Shown one piece after another: positions 1-8,052 of a DNA stretch of 12,600 bases. The notes beneath the pieces were generated by a model. That model was not told the origin of the DNA. It was given only the letters and a program-made list of their open reading frames with translations, and ran no database searches. The translations under genes were made by a program, and so were the position numbers. Positions within the stretch are counted from its first letter, which is position 1. Each line of letters begins with the position of its first letter. Origin of the DNA: an uncultured Bacteroidales bacterium (GTDB lineage Bacteria > Bacteroidota > Bacteroidia > Bacteroidales > UBA932); NCBI GenBank assembly GCA_945982095.1, contig CAMFRR010000007.1, positions 1-12,600 of the forward strand, in the 5' to 3' direction.

Positions 1-1165
1 CAGAGTCACGGCTGTCGTGAGCCGGCACGGCCATAATGGCACCGGTGCCGTAAGATCCAAGCACATATTCACTTATCCACACAGGGATTTCCTCTCCGGT
101 GAGAGGATTTACGGCATATGAGCCTGTGAATACGCCTGTGACCTTGCGGGTCTGGGCTATACGCTCTCTCTCGGTTTTCTTGCGGGCCTGGGCGAGATAT
201 TCCTCCACAGCCTCCTTGCAGTCAGGATTGGTAAGCTTAGGAACCCACTCGCTCTCTGGAGCCAATACCATGAAAGTGACACCGAATACTGTATCGGCCC
301 TGGTAGTGAAGATGGTCACATCATGCTCCTGAGCGCCATTGCGTACCTTGAACACCATCTCACAACCGCGGCTACGTCCTATCCAGTTGCGCTGCATATC
401 CTTAAGCGAGGCAGTCCAGTCCAGTTCTTCCAAATCCTCAAGCAGACGCTCTGCATAAGCGCTTACGCGAAGCTGCCACTGGGTCATCTTCTTCTGCTCC
501 ACAGGGAAACCTCCACGCACACTGTAGCCTTCCTTTACTTCATCGTTGGCCAGCACTGTACCAAGGGCAGGACACCAGTTCACTGCAGTTTCTCCCTGAT
601 ATGCAAGACGATACTGCATCAGAAGGTCACTCTGCTGCTTTTTGTCGAGTCCGTCCCAGCGGCCCTCAGCCTTAAGTTGTTCAATCAGAGTCTCAATAGG
701 CTCAGCCTTGTTGGTCTTAGGGTTGAACCAGCTGCCGAACATCTTGAGGAAGGCCCACTGAGTCCATTTGTAATAAGCAGGATCGCAGGTACGTACTTCC
801 CTCTCCCAGTCGTAGCTGAAACCAATGCGGTCCAGCTGTGAACGGTAGCGCGCAATATTGCTGTCTGTGGTCTTCTGCGGATGCTGTCCTGTCTGGATTG
901 CATATTGTTCGGCTGGAAGGCCGAAGGCATCATAGCCCATAGGGTGCAGAACATTGAATCCGCAGAGGCGTTTGTATCTAGAATAAATATCAGATGCTAT
1001 GTAGCCGAGAGGATGGCCCACATGAAGACCGGCTCCGCTTGGATAAGGGAACATGTCAAGCACGTAATACTTCGGCATCCCTTCCTTTTCTACAGCTTTA
1101 AACGTGTGATTATCAGCCCAGTAGCGCTGCCACTTGGCCTCTATGTCCTTGAAATTGTATTCCAT
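1..1165 (-). CDS. leuS: Leucyl-tRNA synthetase, N-terminal 388 residues (3' end outside window)
   Basis: Class I aminoacyl-tRNA synthetase that charges tRNA(Leu) with leucine in the cytoplasm. Translation from the ATG at 1165 begins [16 protein letters not shown], the usual LeuRS opening. The catalytic-core signature [15 protein letters not shown] follows at about residues 38-52, with the HIGH-type motif HVGH at 48-51. The CP1 editing domain begins further on: the threonine-rich [10 protein letters not shown] segment is visible, and the segment [16 protein letters not shown], which includes the editing-site aspartate region, lies at the window edge. LeuRS of this group is usually over 900 residues, so a bit over half the gene lies outside. 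The gene starts 27 bp after the M28-like gene, with a -7-type promoter element in the gap, so it could be transcribed both with its upstream neighbours and separately. There is no Shine-Dalgarno sequence. No stop or frameshift is seen in the visible part. Confidence 0.97.
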   Translation of the reverse strand, partial: MEYNFKDIEAKWQRYWADNHTFKAVEKEGMPKYYVLDMFPYPSGAGLHVGHPLGYIASDIYSRYKRLCGFNVLHPMGYDAFGLPAEQYAIQTGQHPQKTTDSNIARYRSQLDRIGFSYDWEREVRTCDPAYYKWTQWAFLKMFGSWFNPKTNKAEPIETLIEQLKAEGRWDGLDKKQQSDLLMQYRLAYQGETAVNWCPALGTVLANDEVKEGYSVRGGFPVEQKKMTQWQLRVSAYAERLLEDLEELDWTASLKDMQRNWIGRSRGCEMVFKVRNGAQEHDVTIFTTRADTVFGVTFMVLAPESEWVPKLTNPDCKEAVEEYLAQARKKTERERIAQTRKVTGVFTGSYAVNPLTGEEIPVWISEYVLGSYGTGAIMAVPAHDSRDS

Positions 1166-1181
1166 TGGCTTAAAATTTGGG

Positions 1182-1189
1182 CAAATTTA
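1182..1189 (-). promoter_or_regulatory. Candidate Bacteroidetes -7 promoter element for leuS
   Basis: The minus strand reads TAAATTTG here, an exact match to the Bacteroidetes TAnnTTTG -7 consensus. It lies 16 nt upstream of the leuS ATG, in the 27-bp gap after the M28-like gene. No convincing TTTG is seen at the expected -33 position, so the assignment rests on the -7 match, its location, and the similar spacing seen at 3055-3062. A chance match in an AT-rich gap is possible. Confidence 0.4.
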
Positions 1190-1192
1190 ATA

Positions 1193-2482
1193 TTATTTTC
1201 GTTTTTTCAGCCTGAATTCCACAGGAATCGTCATGCTGCAGGCCACCTTTTTTCCCTTGTGACGGGCAGGCCTCCATTTAGGCGAAGCCTTGACAACTTT
1301 AAGGGCAGCCTCGTCCAACTCCTCGTCCACGCTGCGTGTCACCCTCGCATCCGTGAGTTTTCCGTCAGCCTGGATGATGAATTCCACCATAACCCGACCC
1401 TGAATGCCGTCACGCACACAGTTGATAGGGTATTTGAGGTAAGGATATACCCATTTTTCCAGGAAGGTGGAGGCATTGGGGCTGTTGAGGAACATTGGAG
1501 GGACATCGCAGTCTGTCCAGCTCATGACCTTGGAATCACTAGGGGCAGTGCTGCGCTCTGTTGTTCTGAATGCAGGCACGCCCTCAGGAGCATTGGCCAG
1601 TTCGAGTATGAAGTTGTATATATATTCCTTCTCCCTCTCCATGAAAGGAAAGTCCAGGATGGAAGGATTGTCCTTGGGCCCTGAATATTCGGGATAACGG
1701 CCGCTGGTAAATACGACAGAAGGAATTTCTGATGAATAGAACACCTGATAATCAGAAGGATAGCACTCCCTGGATATAATCTTCGGCTTTATGGGCTGAA
1801 GAGAAGACGAGACCTCGCTGATGAGCATGTTCAGGTCTTCATTTCCGCAGGTAAACGCCATCATGCCGTCGCTGTCCACGCCCAAAATGTTGAGATCCAC
1901 CATAGCGTCTATATTCGCTGCATCGTTCTTGAAGCTATGGTTCAGGAAATGCCACGAACCTGCGAATGAATTCTTGGATGCTCCGAAAGCCACGAAAATC
2001 ACGCTGCGTTTGAGGTTGAAGGAGCTCTTGGCCACCATTGAAGACAGTTCCAGGAGCATGGCCAGACCGGAGGCATTGTCATTGGCCCCGTTGCAGTTAA
2101 GATCCACCTTCTGACCGTCAATGCTCATCGAGTGAACCCCCGGACCATCCAAGGATGCTCCTACGACTATATAACGGTTCTTGAGTTCCGGGTCATATCC
2201 GGGCACGAAGGCGATCACGTTCCTCGACATAAGCGTATCTCCGTTCTCTGACCTTATTCCGAAATAATCTCCTTCAGGGCCGCCCAGGACGTCTGCCCCG
2301 CTTTCGGAAAATACCTTATATACATATTCAGCGACGGCTGCCTCGCCCTCGCTGCCTGCCTTGCGCCCCTCGTTCTGGCTGAGGCATATCTCGTTCACAT
2401 GTGTTCTGAGCGCCTGAATTTCAGGCGATTCCTCCCAGTACTGGTAGAGCATGGGAAGTATCAACAAAAGAAATCGTAACAT
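1193..2482 (-). CDS. M28-peptidase-like domain fused to TonB C-terminal domain; probable pseudo-peptidase
   Basis: Predicted exported protein of 429 residues. Residues about 3-15 are a hydrophobic N-terminal signal or anchor. Residues about 25-300 have the fold pattern of M28 zinc aminopeptidases: VVGASLDGPG (106-115), GANDNASG (132-139), VIFVAFGASK (161-170), MVDLNILG (194-201) and SDYQVF (243-248). Residues about 345-425 are a TonB_C-type domain, with YPYLKYP, QGRVMVEFIIQADGKL, the LDEAAL helix, PKWRPARHKG and the terminal IPVEFRL strand. Of the conserved metal ligands only Asp135 remains. The first His is Ser110, the Glu-Glu pair is Ser169-Lys170, the later Asp is Asn198, and the last His is Tyr245. 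Peptidase activity is therefore unlikely, and a binding or scaffold role in the periplasm is inferred. The ATG at 2482 is preferred over the in-frame TTG just upstream. It follows the SPOR gene by 24 bp, suggesting co-transcription. Confidence 0.85.
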   Translation of the reverse strand: MLRFLLLILPMLYQYWEESPEIQALRTHVNEICLSQNEGRKAGSEGEAAVAEYVYKVFSESGADVLGGPEGDYFGIRSENGDTLMSRNVIAFVPGYDPELKNRYIVVGASLDGPGVHSMSIDGQKVDLNCNGANDNASGLAMLLELSSMVAKSSFNLKRSVIFVAFGASKNSFAGSWHFLNHSFKNDAANIDAMVDLNILGVDSDGMMAFTCGNEDLNMLISEVSSSLQPIKPKIISRECYPSDYQVFYSSEIPSVVFTSGRYPEYSGPKDNPSILDFPFMEREKEYIYNFILELANAPEGVPAFRTTERSTAPSDSKVMSWTDCDVPPMFLNSPNASTFLEKWVYPYLKYPINCVRDGIQGRVMVEFIIQADGKLTDARVTRSVDEELDEAALKVVKASPKWRPARHKGKKVACSMTIPVEFRLKKRK

Positions 2483-2506
2483 CAACTCAAATTCCGCAAG
2501 TTATCA

Positions 2507-3034
2507 TTAATATGGATGACTATATATCCAGGCATCTGCGGGGCAGGCCCCTTCAGCCCTTGTCTGCTGCAGGAAACAATACAATTCGTCAATGTCGTCA
2601 GAGGCATAAAGGGCCAGTGCCTTGACTCCTCCCTCCAAAGGAAGGGAGACGGTATTGTAACCACGCTTTCTCTGCGCATCCACCTGCAACTGCAACATTC
2701 TGGCCGTTCTGTATACGCCTATGATGAGATAATACCTATGCTGCAGAGGCTCAATGCTCTCGCCGTATGCAAAACGGTCAGAGAACTTGTAGCCCATATC
2801 TTCTATTGCGCACTGCACTGAATCAATATGCATGACAGAGTCCAACCTCGCCTGCGCCAATGCTTTGGCTACTCTTATAGAATCCTCGGTTCTCTGCCTG
2901 CGCTCTTGTATCAAGGCTGCTTTTTCCTCTATGTCGGCTGAGGTAGGACGGCCTGCCAGCTTGCGTATGAAATCACAGGAAACAATATTCAAAAAAAATA
3001 TACATAAAAGAATGTATGTTGGCAGTTTTTTCAT
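2507..3034 (-). CDS. SPOR-domain lipoprotein
   Basis: Predicted 175-residue lipoprotein, first gene of the minus-strand block. The start at 3034 gives MKKLPTYILLCIFFLNIVSC, a short basic N-terminus, a hydrophobic stretch and the lipobox IVSC, with Cys20 as the lipidated residue. Upstream extensions are rejected because they bury this signal. Residues about 35-75 are charged and probably helical (EEKAALIQERRQRTEDSIR), resembling a periplasmic coiled linker. Residues about 98-173 match the SPOR pattern: HRYYLIIGVYRTARML, then a GYNTVSL strand, a central KALALYAS strand, a DIDELYCFLQQTR helix and a final DAWIY strand. SPOR domains bind denuded peptidoglycan glycan strands, often at division sites, so a cell-envelope role is likely. 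A -7-type promoter element lies 20 nt upstream. Confidence 0.85.
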   Translation of the reverse strand: MKKLPTYILLCIFFLNIVSCDFIRKLAGRPTSADIEEKAALIQERRQRTEDSIRVAKALAQARLDSVMHIDSVQCAIEDMGYKFSDRFAYGESIEPLQHRYYLIIGVYRTARMLQLQVDAQRKRGYNTVSLPLEGGVKALALYASDDIDELYCFLQQTRAEGACPADAWIYSHPY

Positions 3035-3091
3035 ATTTTTGCACTTCTTTTCGGCAAAGTTAACACAATTTGCCTTAACTTGGAAATGTAG
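3035..3091. promoter_or_regulatory. Divergent promoter region with inverted repeat
   Basis: This 57-bp gap separates two divergent genes and must hold both promoters. On the minus strand TAACTTTG (3062-3055) matches the Bacteroidetes TAnnTTTG -7 element exactly and lies 20 nt before the SPOR-gene ATG. On the plus strand an ATTTGCC element (TTTG at 3069-3072) lies 19 nt before the ATG at 3092, but the bases before it do not match TA. GGCAAA (3053-3058) and TTTGCC (3069-3074) form a perfect 6-bp inverted repeat with a 10-bp spacer, which may be two back-to-back promoter elements or an operator. No clear -33 boxes were found. Confidence 0.5.
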
Positions 3092-4591
3092 ATGATGAAG
3101 AAGTTCACAACATATTTTTTTTGTATTGTCATGCTGCTCTCTGCAGCCTGCAATGAAGCCGGAGCCCAGCATAAATCCCTGCTGAGACCAGTCTATGCAA
3201 AGGTTGCCTGCAGCATACTCAAAGACACTGAAAGCGCCGAGATAGCAGGTCTGGCACGCAAAGGCGATGCCCTGCTGGTGCTGCGCCCTTCATTCATTTT
3301 CATTACCGACACCACGATAGTCGACACATACAAGGTACGTTGTGAAGACGGCACCATAGGCTATGTCTATGCCAAATATGTCAGCACTGACAAGGCAGAG
3401 GCAGAGGCAAGATACATGCCCGAATATTACGACCCTCTGATTTCCAAAGCCAAGAACACTTTTGGAGGCGGAGACCCTATGGGCTGCGACATCTATCCGC
3501 GCAAGAAAGAGCAATTCAAAGACAATGTGATGCCTGAGGCCTGCTACAGCCTCTATCTTACCTGCAACAACAGCGTTCTGGAAAACATTGACGAATACAT
3601 TGCCCTTGCAAAGCGCACCAAAATCAACACCTTCGTGATTGACATCAAGGAGGACGGCTTCCCCGGCTTCAAGGCCGACGCCATGAAAAAATATGCCCCT
3701 TCAGCCTATGCGCGGGCCCGCGACAATGAACAGCTGTACAAGGAAGTGGTAAGAAAATGCCACGAGAACGGAATTTGGGCTGTGGGACGCATTGTTGTAT
3801 TCAAAGATTATCATTTCACCAAGGACAATCCGGACTGCGCCTTGTGGAACAAAGCCACAGGAGAGATGTTGTACCACAACAAATCCCATTGGCCAAGCGC
3901 CTACAGCCGCAAGGTGTGGGAATATAACGTGGCTCTTGCCAAGGAGGCCGTACAGAAATTCGGCTTCAACGAAATCAATTTCGACTATGTTCGCTTCCCT
4001 GACCGCATGATGAAAATTGAAAGCGGCATAGAAATGCGCAACAAATACGGAGAGAGCAAGCTGCAGGCAATACAGCGTTTCGTGACCTATGCAGTAGATG
4101 AAATACACAAATTGCACGCTTATGTATCAATAGACGTATTCGGAGAGGCTGCCAATCCGGGATACACCACAGCATACGGCCAATACTGGCCGGCCATAAG
4201 CAATGTTGCCGACGTGATAAGCGGCATGCCTTATCCCGACCATTTCAGCAACGGCTATTACGGAATACAGAAGCCTTGGAACCACCCTTACGAAATAATG
4301 AGAGCCTGGGGTGCCAGGGCCATGGGACGCCAGGCCGAGACCCCTTCGCCGGCAATAGTGCGAACCTGGGTGCAGGCCTACCACGTACTGCGATTCGTGG
4401 ACCGCAACGGCATAGACTATGACGCTGCCAACATAGAGAAGGAAATACGCGGACTGTATGACGCCGGCCTCACGGGAGGCTACGTTACCTGGCTCTCCAG
4501 CAGCAACATAGAAAGATACCGTTCACAGGCGGCTGCCTTCAACATTGACTATTATCGCATTTGGCTTTCGAAACAAACTGTTGACAAGTGA
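3092..4591 (+). CDS. SH3-domain plus DUF4015-type putative glycoside hydrolase (exported)
   Basis: Predicted exported protein of 499 residues. The N-terminus has a signal sequence ending in LLSAAC, so Cys20 may be lipidated, although signal peptidase I cleavage after AGA (residues 23-25) is an alternative. Residues about 30-100 look like a bacterial SH3 domain, ending in the strand pattern GTIGYVYAKYV. Residues about 150-490 match the putative glycosyl hydrolase family DUF4015, a TIM barrel: TFVIDIKEDG (180-189), GIWAVGRIVVFKD (227-239), NEINFDYVRFPD (293-304), VSIDVFGE (345-352) and YVTWLSSSN (464-472). Asp298 and acidic residues such as Asp184, Asp348 and Glu352 are candidate active-site groups; the substrate is unknown. 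An SH3 domain with a hydrolase domain suggests peptidoglycan or another envelope glycan. ATG codons at 3092 and 3095 are both possible starts. The stop overlaps the phoH start (TGATG), implying translational coupling. Confidence 0.85.
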   Translation: MMKKFTTYFFCIVMLLSAACNEAGAQHKSLLRPVYAKVACSILKDTESAEIAGLARKGDALLVLRPSFIFITDTTIVDTYKVRCEDGTIGYVYAKYVSTDKAEAEARYMPEYYDPLISKAKNTFGGGDPMGCDIYPRKKEQFKDNVMPEACYSLYLTCNNSVLENIDEYIALAKRTKINTFVIDIKEDGFPGFKADAMKKYAPSAYARARDNEQLYKEVVRKCHENGIWAVGRIVVFKDYHFTKDNPDCALWNKATGEMLYHNKSHWPSAYSRKVWEYNVALAKEAVQKFGFNEINFDYVRFPDRMMKIESGIEMRNKYGESKLQAIQRFVTYAVDEIHKLHAYVSIDVFGEAANPGYTTAYGQYWPAISNVADVISGMPYPDHFSNGYYGIQKPWNHPYEIMRAWGARAMGRQAETPSPAIVRTWVQAYHVLRFVDRNGIDYDAANIEKEIRGLYDAGLTGGYVTWLSSSNIERYRSQAAAFNIDYYRIWLSKQTVDK

Positions 4592-5466
4592 TGAAGAAAA
4601 CGATTACACTGGAACCATCCAAGACCCTCGAAATATTAGGCCCGCAGAATGCCAATCTTATACGTGTCTGTGGGGACTATCCGGCTCTGAAGGTTGTTGC
4701 CCGAGGCAACGAAATAAAGCTGGAAGGAGACAAGGAGGACATAGACCGTTTCACAGAGGACCTGCATCAGATTTTGGTGCAGAAACAAGTGCAGGAAAGC
4801 GGCAAGGTTTCAGGAGTGGTCGTTTATTCTGTGGACGGCAAAGCCATAGCCCCGCGCGGAAAGGCCCAGAAGGCCATGGTGGAGGCCTACAACCACAACG
4901 ACCTTATATTCGCCACGGGCCCGGCCGGCAGCGGCAAGACTTACATGGCCATAGCGCTTGCAGTCAGAGCCCTGAAAAACAGGGAGATACGCCGCATAAT
5001 CCTCACCCGTCCGGCTGTAGAGGCCGGTGAACGCCTGGGTTTTCTGCCCGGAGACCTCAAAGACAAGCTCGATCCCTATCTCCAGCCTCTGTACGATGCG
5101 CTGGAGGATATGATTCCACCCAAGAAACTTCAGGATTTCATTGCCGAAGGAGTGATACAGATTGCCCCTCTGGCCTATATGCGCGGCCGCACTCTGAGCA
5201 GCGCCGTGGCCATATTGGATGAAGCCCAGAACACCAATCTCGGACAGTTGAAGATGTTCCTCACCCGTATGGGACAAGGCAGCAAGTTCATTGTGACCGG
5301 TGACCCCAGCCAGGTAGACCTCCCCAAGAAGGAGGACAGCGGACTTCAGCGCGGCATTAAGATTCTGGAAGACGTGGAAGGAGTCTCAGACATAAAGTTC
5401 GGAAGCGAAGATATTGTGCGCCACCCTCTTGTTTCGCGCATAGTTAAGGCTTTTGAAGACAGATAA
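4591..5466 (+). CDS. phoH: PhoH-family ATPase (PhoL/YbeZ type)
   Basis: Cytoplasmic P-loop ATPase of 291 residues. The N-terminal region of about 90 residues contains a KH-like stretch (IRVCGDYPALKVVARGNEIKL). The PhoH domain follows, with Walker A GPAGSGKT at 110-117, LTRPAVEAGERLGFLPG at 138-154, Walker B AILDEAQN at 207-214, TGDPSQVDLP at 236-245 and the terminal RHPLVSRIV at 277-285. Together these are diagnostic of the family, whose members are linked to RNA metabolism and often sit with ybeY; no ybeY is seen here. The ATG at 4591 overlaps the stop of the hydrolase gene (TGATG). A GTG one codon upstream is also in frame but less likely. At 291 residues it is slightly short for the family because the N-terminal part is compact. 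No Shine-Dalgarno sequence is present, and expression probably depends on coupling. Confidence 0.95.
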   Translation: MKKTITLEPSKTLEILGPQNANLIRVCGDYPALKVVARGNEIKLEGDKEDIDRFTEDLHQILVQKQVQESGKVSGVVVYSVDGKAIAPRGKAQKAMVEAYNHNDLIFATGPAGSGKTYMAIALAVRALKNREIRRIILTRPAVEAGERLGFLPGDLKDKLDPYLQPLYDALEDMIPPKKLQDFIAEGVIQIAPLAYMRGRTLSSAVAILDEAQNTNLGQLKMFLTRMGQGSKFIVTGDPSQVDLPKKEDSGLQRGIKILEDVEGVSDIKFGSEDIVRHPLVSRIVKAFEDR

Positions 5467-5497
5467 GGGCAATACCCTGAATACCATAACCAAAACC

Positions 5498-6664
5498 ATG
5501 AAAAAACTGATCACTATCATCTGTACTCTGTTGGCATGTCCTGCATTGTACTCACAGGTGTCACTCGACCTTAACGTAATAGGAAGGGTGGACGCCAACC
5601 CGAGAATTACCCCGGCGGCAGAAAAGAAGGCCTCGTTCAATTGGGCCAACACTTCGTTATATACCCACTTTGAATTGGGATTCGCCGACAAGCTGACCCT
5701 GTCCATAATCAATCATTGGGCCGCCTCCGACGAGGAACATCTCTATCCATTTGCCTCCACCCCAGCCCTTTATACAGATTCTTGGAAGAGCGATTGCGAC
5801 ACATGGCTGGATTGTCTGACTCTGGAATGGACAATAAGCGACAACTGGAGCCTGCGTCTGGGAAAAGACTATATAGCCATTGGAGGCTTCGAATATGACG
5901 ACTGGGACTGGGATTGCGACTATGACCTCTGCAGCCCGTTCTGGCATGAGAACTCAGCCTACCAGTGGGGCGCAAGCGTAGCCTGGACCAGCGACAGCGG
6001 GCACAGCACTTTCCGCCTGCAGGCCGTTTCCAGCCCATATTCCTATAAGAAAATCGGAGAAAAAGAGTTTAAGGACTTTCTCGCAAATCCCACAGAATTC
6101 GAATTTGTGGCCCGCCCGTGGATGAGAGGCTGCGGCAGCTACTATTTTCAATATACCGCAAACCAAGATCTCTTCGACCTTTGCAGCTCAGTAGGTTTCG
6201 TGCAACAGAACGACATGTTCGGGTCAGACAAGATATACGGCCTTATCAATGCCGCCCTCGGCGTCAGAGTCAAATTGCTGGACGAAAGCCTCAGCGTAGG
6301 GGTGGATTTCATGAACATACACAACCCTTTCGACTTGGGAGCGCTTGAATCACAGCAAATACCCTCACTCGGAGAACTGCTGCCATATATGTATGGTGTA
6401 AAGAACATGTTCCACAACCTTTATACTGTGAAATACGTGGATCCGGCTGAAAAATGGGAAGTTCTGGGCAAATTCGGACTGCAGAACTACGCCGGTGAAA
6501 ACTGCTTCTTCGGGGGCGTGAGCGCTGCATACTTCCCTCTCAGGGAGTGCACAGACCTGCGCCTTATGGCCACAATTGCCTGCAATCCATGGCTCAACGA
6601 GGGCCTCGCTCCCCTCAGCTTAACCATAGGCCTGACATATAATCTTCCTATTCATATACTTTAA
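5498..6664 (+). CDS. Outer-membrane beta-barrel (porin-like) protein adjoining the polyamine transporter
   Basis: Predicted outer-membrane protein of 388 residues. The ATG at 5498 gives [20 protein letters not shown], a signal peptide probably cleaved near residue 19. An in-frame upstream ATG at 5453 lies inside phoH and would bury the signal. The mature part has many alternating amphipathic strands rich in Tyr, Trp and Phe with short polar turns (for example [48 protein letters not shown]), ending in [14 protein letters not shown], a plausible barrel C-terminus. Residues 121-134 ([14 protein letters not shown]) resemble a segment of Bacteroidetes porin-like proteins. Residues 131-145 are very acidic and aromatic, [15 protein letters not shown]. 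The gene ends 4 nt before potA, so it very probably shares its transcript. A role in passing polyamines across the outer membrane is inferred from context and this acidic segment. The exact family was not identified. Confidence 0.75.
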   Translation: MKKLITIICTLLACPALYSQVSLDLNVIGRVDANPRITPAAEKKASFNWANTSLYTHFELGFADKLTLSIINHWAASDEEHLYPFASTPALYTDSWKSDCDTWLDCLTLEWTISDNWSLRLGKDYIAIGGFEYDDWDWDCDYDLCSPFWHENSAYQWGASVAWTSDSGHSTFRLQAVSSPYSYKKIGEKEFKDFLANPTEFEFVARPWMRGCGSYYFQYTANQDLFDLCSSVGFVQQNDMFGSDKIYGLINAALGVRVKLLDESLSVGVDFMNIHNPFDLGALESQQIPSLGELLPYMYGVKNMFHNLYTVKYVDPAEKWEVLGKFGLQNYAGENCFFGGVSAAYFPLRECTDLRLMATIACNPWLNEGLAPLSLTIGLTYNLPIHIL

Positions 6665-6668
6665 CGAA

Positions 6669-8051
6669 ATGCCAAAAGAAACTGCCATCATAGACATACG
6701 CCACCTGAGCAAAAGCTTCGGCGACAAACAGGTGCTCAAGGATATAAATTTCTATATCAACCGTGGAGAGTTCATCACCTTCCTCGGTCCATCAGGCTGC
6801 GGCAAGACCACCCTTCTGAGAATGATAGGAGGCTTCCTAAACCCTGACGAGGGCGAGATCGTGATGGACGGCAAGAACATGCTGGACATTCCGCCATACA
6901 AGCGTCCGTTCAACACGGTGTTCCAGCGCTATGCCCTGTTTCCGCATCTGGATGTATATGACAATATAGCTTTCGGGCTCAAACTCAACAAGTTGCCTGA
7001 AGACGAGATTGACGCCAAAGTACGCAAGGTGCTCAAAATGGTCAGCATGTCAGGCTATGAAGACCGTGACATAGACTCGCTTTCAGGCGGACAGCAGCAG
7101 AGGGTGGCAATTGCCAGGGCTCTGGTCAATGAGCCTAAGGTGCTGCTCCTGGACGAGCCCCTCAGCGCACTTGACGCCAAGATGCGTAAAGATATGCAGC
7201 AGGAGCTCAAGGAAATGCACCGCAAACTCGGCATTACCTTCATTTTCGTAACCCACGACCAGGAGGAAGCCCTCGCCCTCTCGGACACCATTGTGGTGTT
7301 CAATGATGGCGTGATACAGCAGATAGGCACACCTACAGACATTTACAACGAACCTGTAAACGAATTCGTCGCAGACTTCATTGGAGAAAGCAACATTCTG
7401 GATGGCACCATGATAGAAGACCGCAAGGTCAGCTTCCTGGGACATGAGTTTGAATGTGTGGACAGCGGTTTCGCCCCGAATGAGCCGGTGGATGTGGTGC
7501 TGCGCCCTGAAGACCTTTATGTCATGTCCAACCTCAGCAAGGCCCAGTTTACGGCCAAGGTGCTGTCCTGCACTTTCAAAGGAGTGTTCTATGATATTAT
7601 GGTGAGTGTAGATGGCGGCTATGAGTTGCTTATTCAGGATTACAGCCATTTCGAGCCCGGATCTGAGGTGGGAGTCATCATCAAACCTCAGGATATTCAG
7701 GTTATGCACAAGCTCTGCACCACCAACGAAACAGAAGCCAAGGTCATTGACAGCAATCATCTTGAAATTTTCGGAGAATGCTTCGAATGCCTCCCTCTTG
7801 ACGCAAAATATAGCACCGGGGACCAGGTGCGCGTAGCCATAGACTTCGACAAGATGGAACTTCAGGACAATCAGGAAGACGGAACCCTGTGCGGAGAAGT
7901 CTATTTCATAATTTATAAAGGCAACCACTACCACCTTACAGTGCGTCTCGACAGTATGGAGCACATTCTGGTAGATACCGATGACATATGGGACAAAGGC
8001 GATTTGGTGGGAATTAGCATAAAGAAGGAAAATATCAGAATCATAGCATAA
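6669..8051 (+). CDS. potA: Spermidine/putrescine ABC transporter ATP-binding subunit with duplicated C-terminal domain
   Basis: ATPase subunit of 460 residues powering polyamine uptake at the inner membrane. The nucleotide-binding domain has Walker A GPSGCGKT (40-47), Q-loop Gln86 in VFQRYAL, signature LSGGQQQR (138-145), Walker B VLLLDEP (158-164), D-loop SALDA (166-170) and switch His196 in VTHDQEEAL. The stretch [17 protein letters not shown] and [12 protein letters not shown] are typical of PotA. After residue 240 the protein is longer than E. coli PotA (about 380 residues). It carries two similar blocks, about 254-346 and 365-459, each with an FEC segment, a KG..Y..... V strand and a final G..VG..IK....I strand, so the TOBE-type regulatory region appears duplicated. 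It starts 4 nt after the barrel gene and ends 1 nt before potB. No Shine-Dalgarno sequence is seen. Confidence 0.95.
   Translation: MPKETAIIDIRHLSKSFGDKQVLKDINFYINRGEFITFLGPSGCGKTTLLRMIGGFLNPDEGEIVMDGKNMLDIPPYKRPFNTVFQRYALFPHLDVYDNIAFGLKLNKLPEDEIDAKVRKVLKMVSMSGYEDRDIDSLSGGQQQRVAIARALVNEPKVLLLDEPLSALDAKMRKDMQQELKEMHRKLGITFIFVTHDQEEALALSDTIVVFNDGVIQQIGTPTDIYNEPVNEFVADFIGESNILDGTMIEDRKVSFLGHEFECVDSGFAPNEPVDVVLRPEDLYVMSNLSKAQFTAKVLSCTFKGVFYDIMVSVDGGYELLIQDYSHFEPGSEVGVIIKPQDIQVMHKLCTTNETEAKVIDSNHLEIFGECFECLPLDAKYSTGDQVRVAIDFDKMELQDNQEDGTLCGEVYFIIYKGNHYHLTVRLDSMEHILVDTDDIWDKGDLVGISIKKENIRIIA
7428..8045 (+). repeat. Tandem C-terminal domain duplication within potA (protein level)
   Basis: Codons 254-346 (7428-7706) and 365-459 (7761-8045) encode two blocks of 93 and 95 residues that can be aligned by eye. 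FLGHEFEC pairs with [22 protein letters not shown] with [14 protein letters not shown], and [16 protein letters not shown] with [16 protein letters not shown]. Identity is low, so the duplication is old, and no obvious DNA-level repeat remains. The first block is closer to the normal PotA TOBE region because it keeps VVLRPEDL. Confidence 0.6.
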
Positions 8052-8052
8052 A

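Noticed and set aside
881..1684. Plus-strand open frame of 267 codons crossing leuS and the M28-like gene
   Set aside because: It is antisense to two well-supported genes and has no recognisable motif.
3035..3172. N-terminal extension of the SPOR lipoprotein up to 3172
   Set aside because: It would overlap the divergent hydrolase gene and bury a clear lipoprotein signal peptide starting at 3034.
5467..5497. Promoter for the barrel and pot genes in the 31-bp gap after phoH
   Set aside because: No TAnnTTTG-like element is visible in the gap; read-through from phoH is the simpler reading.
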